Assembly: GCA_040235415.1 (NCBI GenBank)
Contig: JBECKR010000374.1
Location: forward strand, 1-18,687
DNA: 18,687 nucleotides
Reading direction: 5' to 3'
From: JBECKR01 sp040235415
GTDB taxonomy: Bacteria > Acidobacteriota > Polarisedimenticolia > Polarisedimenticolales > Polarisedimenticolaceae
Shown: in pieces, positions 13,591-18,687 of the stretch
Position numbering within the stretch: position 1 is the stretch's first letter
How the letters are laid out: the number at the start of each line of letters is the position of its first letter
The notes under the pieces: model-generated
The model's input: the letters and a program-made list of their open reading frames with translations, nothing else
Database searches by the model: none
Told to the model about the DNA's origin: nothing
Program-made: the position numbers and the translations under genes

Positions 13591-14514
13591 ATGACCCTCC
13601 TCGACGCCATCGGCCACACCTCCCTCGTCCGCCTCCGGAAGGTCGTCCCGCCGGGCCACGCCGACGTTCTGGTCAAGCTCGAGTGGGAGAACCCGACCGG
13701 GAGCGTCAAGGACCGCATGGCGCTCGCGGTGATCGAGCGCGCCGAGGCGGACGGCCGGCTGAAGCCCGGGGACACCGTGCTGGAGTACACCGGCGGCAGC
13801 ACCGGGGCGTCGCTCGCGCTCGTCTGCGCCGCCAAGGGCTACCCGATCCGGATCGTGACGTCCGACGCGTTCAGCCCCGAGAAGCGCGACCAGATGGCCG
13901 CGCTGGGGGCGGCGCTGACGATCGTCCCGAGCGCGGGCGGGCTCACGACGAAGCGGCTCATCCTCGACATGATCGAGACGGCGCGGGGGTTGAGCCGCGA
14001 GCCGCGGACGTACTGGGTCGACCAGCTGAACAACGCCGACAGCCTCGCGGGCTACGAGACGCTCGGCGAGGAGATCCGGGAGCAGACGGGGGGCGAGGTC
14101 GACGCGTTCGTGCACTGCGTCGGGACGGCGGCGTCCTCGCGCGGGGTCGCGACCGCGCTCAAGCGCCACGACCCGAGCGTGCGCTGCGTCGTGGTCGAGC
14201 CGGCGGAGTCCGCGGTGCTCTCGGGCGGGGAGCCCGGGCCGCACAAGATCGAGGGCGTCGGGATCGGCTACGTCCCGCCGCTCCTGGACCCCGGCGTCGT
14301 CGACGGCATCGAGTCGGTTCCGACCGAGGACGCCAAGGCGATGGCACGGCGGCTCGCGCGGGAGGAGGCGATCTTCGCCGGGACGTCGTCGGGCGCGAAC
14401 GTGATCGCGGCGATCCGGGTCGCCGAGCGGCTCGGACCCGGGGCCAAGGTCGTGACGCTGGCGGCGGATTCCGGGCTGAAGTACCTGAACACCGACGTGT
14501 ATCGCGGGCGGTAG
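13591..14514 (+). CDS. Cysteine synthase family PLP-dependent enzyme
   Basis: 307 residues of fold type II PLP enzyme. The Schiff-base lysine is K40 in NPTGSVKDRMA, and the C-terminal serine-containing loop is SSGANV (266-271). The asparagine loop usually written TSGNTG is here TGGSTG (67-72), and the phosphate-binding loop usually GTGGTxxG is here VGTAASSRG (177-185). Both variants are consistent across a recognised subfamily of CysK-like proteins of unclear substrate, which also share the DQLNN and PHKIEGVGIGYVPP segments seen here. The canonical activity would be O-acetylserine sulfhydrylation or beta-replacement, but altered loops make the substrate uncertain. The ATG has GGAGG 10 bases upstream. 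No serine acetyltransferase gene is nearby. Confidence 0.93.
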   Translation: MTLLDAIGHTSLVRLRKVVPPGHADVLVKLEWENPTGSVKDRMALAVIERAEADGRLKPGDTVLEYTGGSTGASLALVCAAKGYPIRIVTSDAFSPEKRDQMAALGAALTIVPSAGGLTTKRLILDMIETARGLSREPRTYWVDQLNNADSLAGYETLGEEIREQTGGEVDAFVHCVGTAASSRGVATALKRHDPSVRCVVVEPAESAVLSGGEPGPHKIEGVGIGYVPPLLDPGVVDGIESVPTEDAKAMARRLAREEAIFAGTSSGANVIAAIRVAERLGPGAKVVTLAADSGLKYLNTDVYRGR

Positions 14515-14524
14515 CGCGCCGGGC

Positions 14525-14553
14525 TGGACGGGCCGGGCTTCGTGCGCTATCCT
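14525..14553 (+). promoter_or_regulatory. Probable promoter of the TetR-ABC operon
   Basis: TGGACG (14525-14530) and TATCCT (14548-14553) are spaced by 17 bases, each matching sigma70 consensus at four of six positions. The predicted start at about 14560 falls within the dyad-symmetric region, so a repressor bound there would block initiation. Confidence 0.5.
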
Positions 14554-14555
14554 CA

Positions 14556-14593
14556 GACCGAGCGGTCGAACCGATCGTTCCGACCTGACGGTC
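14556..14593. promoter_or_regulatory. Dyad-symmetric candidate TetR operator
   Basis: A 38-base region centred at 14574.5 is two-fold symmetric at two scales. The inner 22 bases (14564-14585), reading GGTCGAACCGA then TCGTTCCGACC, match their own reverse complement at 9 of 11 pairs. An outer pair, GACCG (14556-14560) and CGGTC (14589-14593), is symmetric about the same centre across a 3-base unmatched spacer. It lies 17 bases before the TetR GTG. Size and placement fit autoregulation by the adjacent TetR protein. Confidence 0.65.
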
Positions 14594-14609
14594 CAAGGGA
14601 GACGCCGCC

Positions 14610-15241
14610 GTGCCGCGCCCGCGCTTCCATCGCCTCTCCGACAACGCCCGCCGGAGCCTCCTCGAGGCCGCCGCCCGCGAGTTCGCCGCGCGCGGCTACG
14701 ACGGCGCGTCGCTCTCGCGCATCATCGAGGACGCCGGGATCAGCAAGGGGGCGCTGTACTACTACTTCGACGACAAGGCGGACCTGTTCGCGACCGTCAC
14801 CGAGCACGTCTGGAACGACCTCCTCCCCGAGCGGCCGCTCGACCTCGGATCCCTCACCGCCGACACGTTCTGGCCGCTTCTCGGGGCGGCGATGGCCGAG
14901 ATGGCGCAGAAGGGCCGCGAGCGCCCGTGGCTCGTCGGAATGGGGCGCCTGATCTACTGGCCGCCGTCGAGCGTCGACGCCGAGCGGATCGCGGCGCCGC
15001 TCCAGGAGGCGCGGGCGTACCTCGCGCGGCTCCTCGAGCGCGGGCGCGACCTCGGGGTGGTACGCGACGACCTCCCCGACGAGCTCCTCGCCGCCGTCGT
15101 CGCCGCCGCCGCCGAGGCCGCCGACCGCTACATGGTGCAACACTGGGAGGCGCTCGACGAGGAGGCGGGGCGCCGGCTCGAGCGCGCTCTGTTCGCGCTC
15201 TTGAAGAGAATCGCGGCGCCGCCGCCGCCCGGGGAGGAGCC

Positions 15242-15245
<4 letters not shown>
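14610..15245 (+). CDS. TetR/AcrR family transcriptional regulator
   Basis: 211 residues with the usual TetR N-terminal DNA-binding domain: RRSLLEAAAREFAARGYDGAS then the helix-turn-helix LSRIIEDAGISKGALYYYFDDK (about 35-56). The C-terminal domain (about 65-205) is helical and variable, as expected for ligand binding and dimerisation. The GTG start has AAGGGAG about 8 bases upstream. The gene is first in an operon with an ABC transporter and membrane-fusion protein; its stop overlaps the ATPase start by 4 bases. A repressor of the exporter induced by an exported compound is the standard reading, and a strong dyad operator lies over the likely start of transcription. The ligand is unknown. Confidence 0.95.
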
Positions 15246-15964
<719 letters not shown>

Positions 15965-15967
15965 GCC

Positions 15968-18331
15968 GTGCGCGCCGTCGACCGCAAGCTGCTGCGCGAC
16001 CTGTGGGGGATCCGGGGGCAGGTCGTCGCGATCGCGCTCGTGATCGGGGCCGGCGTCGCGATGTTCCTGCTGCTGCTGTCGGCGTTCGCCTCGCTCGACC
16101 TGACGCAGCGGACGTACTACGGCCGCTATCGTTTCGGCGACGTCTTCGCCGGGCTGAAGCGCGCGCCGCTGTGGGTCGCGGACGACCTCCGGAGGATCCC
16201 GGGCGTCTCGGCGGTCGAGGCGCGGGTCGTGGCCGACGTCACGCTCGACGTCCCCGGGCTCGACGAGCCCGCCACGGGGCGGTTCGTGTCGATCCCGGAG
16301 CACGGGCGGCCCGCGGTCAACGACCTGTACCTCGCGCGCGGGCACTGGGTCGAGTCCGGGCGCCCCGACGGCGTCATCGTGAACCGTACGTTCGCCGACG
16401 CGAACGGCCTCGATCTCGGCGACACCTTCCGAGCCGTGCTGAACGGCCGGCGGCGCACGCTCCGGATCGTCGGCGTCGCGCTGTCGCCCGAGTTCGTCTA
16501 CACCATCCGGCCCGGCGAGGTCGTCTCGGACGAGCGGCTGTACGGCGTGGTGTGGATGGGGCGGCGCGCGCTCGGCGACGCCTTCGACCTCGACGGCGCG
16601 TTCAACGACGTCTCGCTCACGGTCGCGCCGGGGGCGTCGGTGCCGGGCGTCATCGACCGCGTCGACCGCGTGCTCGACCCCTGGGGCGGCAGCGGCGCGA
16701 TCCCGCGCCGTCTGCAGCCGTCGAACTTCTACCTCCAGAGCGAGCTCGAGGGGCTGCGCTCGTTCGGCACGGTGCTGCCGGTCGTGTTCCTCGCCGTCGC
16801 GGCGTTCCTGCTGCACGTCGTGCTCGGCCGCACGATCGCGCTGCAGCGCGAGCAGATCGCCGCGATGAAGGCGCTCGGCTACGCCAACCGCGCGGTCGCG
16901 GCGCACTACCTCAAGTGGGGGCTCGTGATCGTGGCGCTCGGGGCGGCCGTGGGGATCGCCGCCGGGGCGTGGCTCGGCGCGGGCCTGACGCGGCTGTACA
17001 CCGAGTTCTACAAGTTCCCGATCCTGCGCTACCGCCTGCCGCTCGAGCTCGTCGTCGAGGCGCTCGCCGTCAGCGCGGCCGCCGCCGTCGCCGGCGTGCT
17101 CGGCTCGGTGCGGAGCGCGGTGCGGCTGCCGCCGGCCGAGGCGATGCGGCCCGAGCCGCCGGCGTCGTTCCGGCCGAGCGTCGTCGAGCGGATCGGGCTC
17201 GGGCGGTTCTTGTCGCAGCCGGCCCGCATGATCGCGCGGCACCTCCAGCGCCGCCCGGTGCGCACCGGGATCTCGATCCTCGGGATCGCGTTCGGCGGCT
17301 CCGTCCTCGTCGCCGGGATGTTCTCGCTCGACTCGCTCGACCTCCTGCTCGACCGCCAGTTCTTTCTGGCGCAGCGCCAGGACGCGACGCTGACGTTCGT
17401 CGAGCCGAGCTCGCCGGCGGCGCTCCAGGACGTCCTGGGGCTCCCCGGCGTGATGGCCGCCGAGCCGTTCCGCTCCGTGCCGGTGCGCCTCGTCCGCGGG
17501 CACCGCCAGCGCACGACCGGGATCACGGGGCTCGTCCCGGACCCGAAGCTCGCCCGCGTCGTCAACCGCGACGGCCGCGTCGTCGCGGTCCCGCCCGACG
17601 GCCTGCTGCTTTCCGCGAGGCTCGCCGAGATCCTGAACGTACGGCCGGGTCAGCTCGTGACCGTGAGCGTCCGTGAGGGGCGCCGGCCGGTGCTGCGGGT
17701 CCCGGTCGCGGCGACCGTCGACGACCTCGTCGGCACCAACGCCTACATGAGCCTCCCGGCGCTGCACCGCCGGCTCCAGGAGGGCGCCGTGCTGTCGGGC
17801 GCGTACCTCGAGGTCGACGGCTCCCGCATGGACGCGCTGTACCGCGCGGTCAAGGGGCTGCCGCGGATCGCGGGCGTCGCGCTCCGCGAGGCCGCGATCG
17901 AGAGCTTCCGCCGCACGCTGCTGCAGAGCTTCGCGATCATGCGCAACGTCACGATCCTGTTCGCCGCCATCATCGCGGCGGGCGTCGTCTACAACACGGC
18001 GCGGGTTTCGCTGTCGGAGCGCCGCCGCGAGCTCGCGACGCTCCGCGTCATCGGCCTGACGCGCGGCGAGATCTCCTACGTCCTGCTCGGCGAGCTCGCG
18101 ATCGTGACGCTCGTCGCCGTCCCGCTCGGCCTCGGCCTGGGGTACCTCATGGCCGCCGGCATGGTGCGGGTCTACGACACCGAGGTGTTCCGCATGCCGC
18201 TCGTGGTGGGGCGGATCACGCTCGTGCGCTCCGCCGTCACCGTCCTCGTGTCCTCGGCGCTGTCGTCGCTGTGGGTCCGCCGCCGGCTCGACCGCCTCGA
18301 CCTCGTCGCCGTGCTGAAGTCCCGGGAGTGA
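15968..18331 (+). CDS. FtsX-like ABC transporter permease, eight membrane helices
   Basis: 787 residues, twice the usual four-helix FtsX/MacB unit. Predicted helices are at about 18-38, 265-290, 316-340, 360-380, 433-455, 658-680, 700-725 and 750-770. Large periplasmic domains lie between helices 1 and 2 (about 45-260, MacB_PCD-like, with VNRTFADANGLDLGDTF) and 5 and 6 (about 460-655). Each helix triplet carries a cytoplasmic coupling segment, for example EQIAAMKALGY and ERRRELATLRVIGL, the typical FtsX contact with the ATPase. This duplicated form resembles the ABC permeases of the YbbP/LolCE-like duplicated group. It is downstream of its ATPase by 3 bases and followed after 3 bases by a membrane-fusion protein gene. 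Confidence 0.95.
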   Translation: MRAVDRKLLRDLWGIRGQVVAIALVIGAGVAMFLLLLSAFASLDLTQRTYYGRYRFGDVFAGLKRAPLWVADDLRRIPGVSAVEARVVADVTLDVPGLDEPATGRFVSIPEHGRPAVNDLYLARGHWVESGRPDGVIVNRTFADANGLDLGDTFRAVLNGRRRTLRIVGVALSPEFVYTIRPGEVVSDERLYGVVWMGRRALGDAFDLDGAFNDVSLTVAPGASVPGVIDRVDRVLDPWGGSGAIPRRLQPSNFYLQSELEGLRSFGTVLPVVFLAVAAFLLHVVLGRTIALQREQIAAMKALGYANRAVAAHYLKWGLVIVALGAAVGIAAGAWLGAGLTRLYTEFYKFPILRYRLPLELVVEALAVSAAAAVAGVLGSVRSAVRLPPAEAMRPEPPASFRPSVVERIGLGRFLSQPARMIARHLQRRPVRTGISILGIAFGGSVLVAGMFSLDSLDLLLDRQFFLAQRQDATLTFVEPSSPAALQDVLGLPGVMAAEPFRSVPVRLVRGHRQRTTGITGLVPDPKLARVVNRDGRVVAVPPDGLLLSARLAEILNVRPGQLVTVSVREGRRPVLRVPVAATVDDLVGTNAYMSLPALHRRLQEGAVLSGAYLEVDGSRMDALYRAVKGLPRIAGVALREAAIESFRRTLLQSFAIMRNVTILFAAIIAAGVVYNTARVSLSERRRELATLRVIGLTRGEISYVLLGELAIVTLVAVPLGLGLGYLMAAGMVRVYDTEVFRMPLVVGRITLVRSAVTVLVSSALSSLWVRRRLDRLDLVAVLKSRE

Positions 18332-18334
18332 TCC

Positions 18335-18687
18335 ATGCAGAAGGTGACCCGCCGCCGAATCGTCGTCTGGGGAGGGCTCGCGCTGCTGGGCGTCGTCCTG
18401 CTCGTGCTCGCGCTGTGGCCGCAGGCCGTCGAGATCGACGCCGCGGCCGTGACCCGCGGCCCGCTGAAGTCGACCCTCGACCACGAGGGCAAGACCCGCG
18501 TCCGCGAGCGCTACGAGATCTCGGCGCCCGCCGCCGGCACGATCCTCCGGATCGAGCTCGAGCCGGGCGACCCGGTGAAGGCCGACGCGACGGTGCTGGC
18601 GACGCTCGTGCCCTCGACCCCGGTGCCGCTCGACGCGCGCAGCCGCGCCGAGGCCGAGGCCGCGCTCGCCGCCGCCCGCGCCACGCT
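18335..18687 (+). CDS. Membrane-fusion (periplasmic adaptor) protein, N-terminal part (runs off the right edge)
   Basis: The first 117 codons are present. They begin MQKVTRRRIVVWGG, a basic tail, then a membrane anchor (about 9-32), then VTRGPLKSTLDHEGKTRVRERYEISAP, the first beta-barrel strand typical of HlyD/RND-type adaptors. AGTILRIELEPGDPVKA (about 66-82) is the lipoyl-like half-motif, and DARSRAEAEAALAAARAT marks the start of the alpha-hairpin coiled coil. The protein would link the inner-membrane ABC complex to an outer-membrane channel, which shows that the cell has two membranes. The ATG follows GGGAG and lies 3 bases after the permease stop. An outer-membrane partner may lie beyond the window. 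Confidence 0.9.
   Translation, partial: MQKVTRRRIVVWGGLALLGVVLLVLALWPQAVEIDAAAVTRGPLKSTLDHEGKTRVRERYEISAPAAGTILRIELEPGDPVKADATVLATLVPSTPVPLDARSRAEAEAALAAARAT

Overview
The window is about 70% GC with strong G/C bias at third codon positions and frequent GTG starts. It encodes lipoproteins with signal peptides, a periplasmic PDZ protein and a membrane-fusion export protein, so the source looks like a high-GC, double-membraned (Gram-negative type) bacterium. No marker here fixes the phylum; a high-GC soil or sediment lineage such as Acidobacteriota, Myxococcota or a related candidate phylum is only a guess. I see no rRNA, tRNA, CRISPR array, transposase or phage gene.

Layout. (1) 1-3183, minus strand: a housekeeping-like cluster read leftwards as a secreted double-PDZ protein, methionyl-tRNA synthetase (metG), a DUF4440/SnoaL-like lipoprotein and the first residues of a second lipoprotein that runs off the left edge. 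(2) 3184-3609: a divergent intergenic region with a 12-bp hairpin plus T6 tract in the flotillin leader. (3) 3610-6111, plus strand: a flotillin and, 9 bases on, an unrecognised soluble protein that appears to contain two copies of one helical segment joined by a long proline/acidic linker. (4) 6115-9439, plus strand: two class I methyltransferases (the first with clearly lower GC3), an M20 metallopeptidase/deacylase and a GNAT acetyltransferase. (5) 9506-10276, minus strand: a TauE/SafE-type permease, convergent with the preceding GNAT across a hairpin-rich gap. (6) 10428-11416, plus strand: a second GNAT whose frame runs into what looks like a damaged HExxH-family gene. (7) 11456-12744: a self-contained Fic unit with its own sigma70-like promoter and an 11-bp hairpin directly after the stop. 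(8) 12785-14514: a HELTH-motif metallopeptidase-like protein and a cysteine-synthase-family PLP enzyme with altered loop motifs. (9) 14525-18687: a TetR regulator, ABC ATPase, eight-helix FtsX-type permease and membrane-fusion protein (cut by the right edge) forming a compact export operon. A large dyad-symmetric candidate operator lies over the probable TetR transcription start.

How the genes work together. The clearest functional units are the export operon with its candidate autoregulatory operator, the flotillin and partner pair, and the PDZ-metG-lipoprotein run. The middle of the window (about 6.1-12.8 kb) is a patchwork of small accessory enzymes with mixed codon bias and one apparently decaying gene, as expected of a gene-turnover zone. 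The best candidate for something undescribed is the flotillin with its two-repeat partner. The strongest purely sequence-level signals are the TetR operator and the broken HExxH gene.
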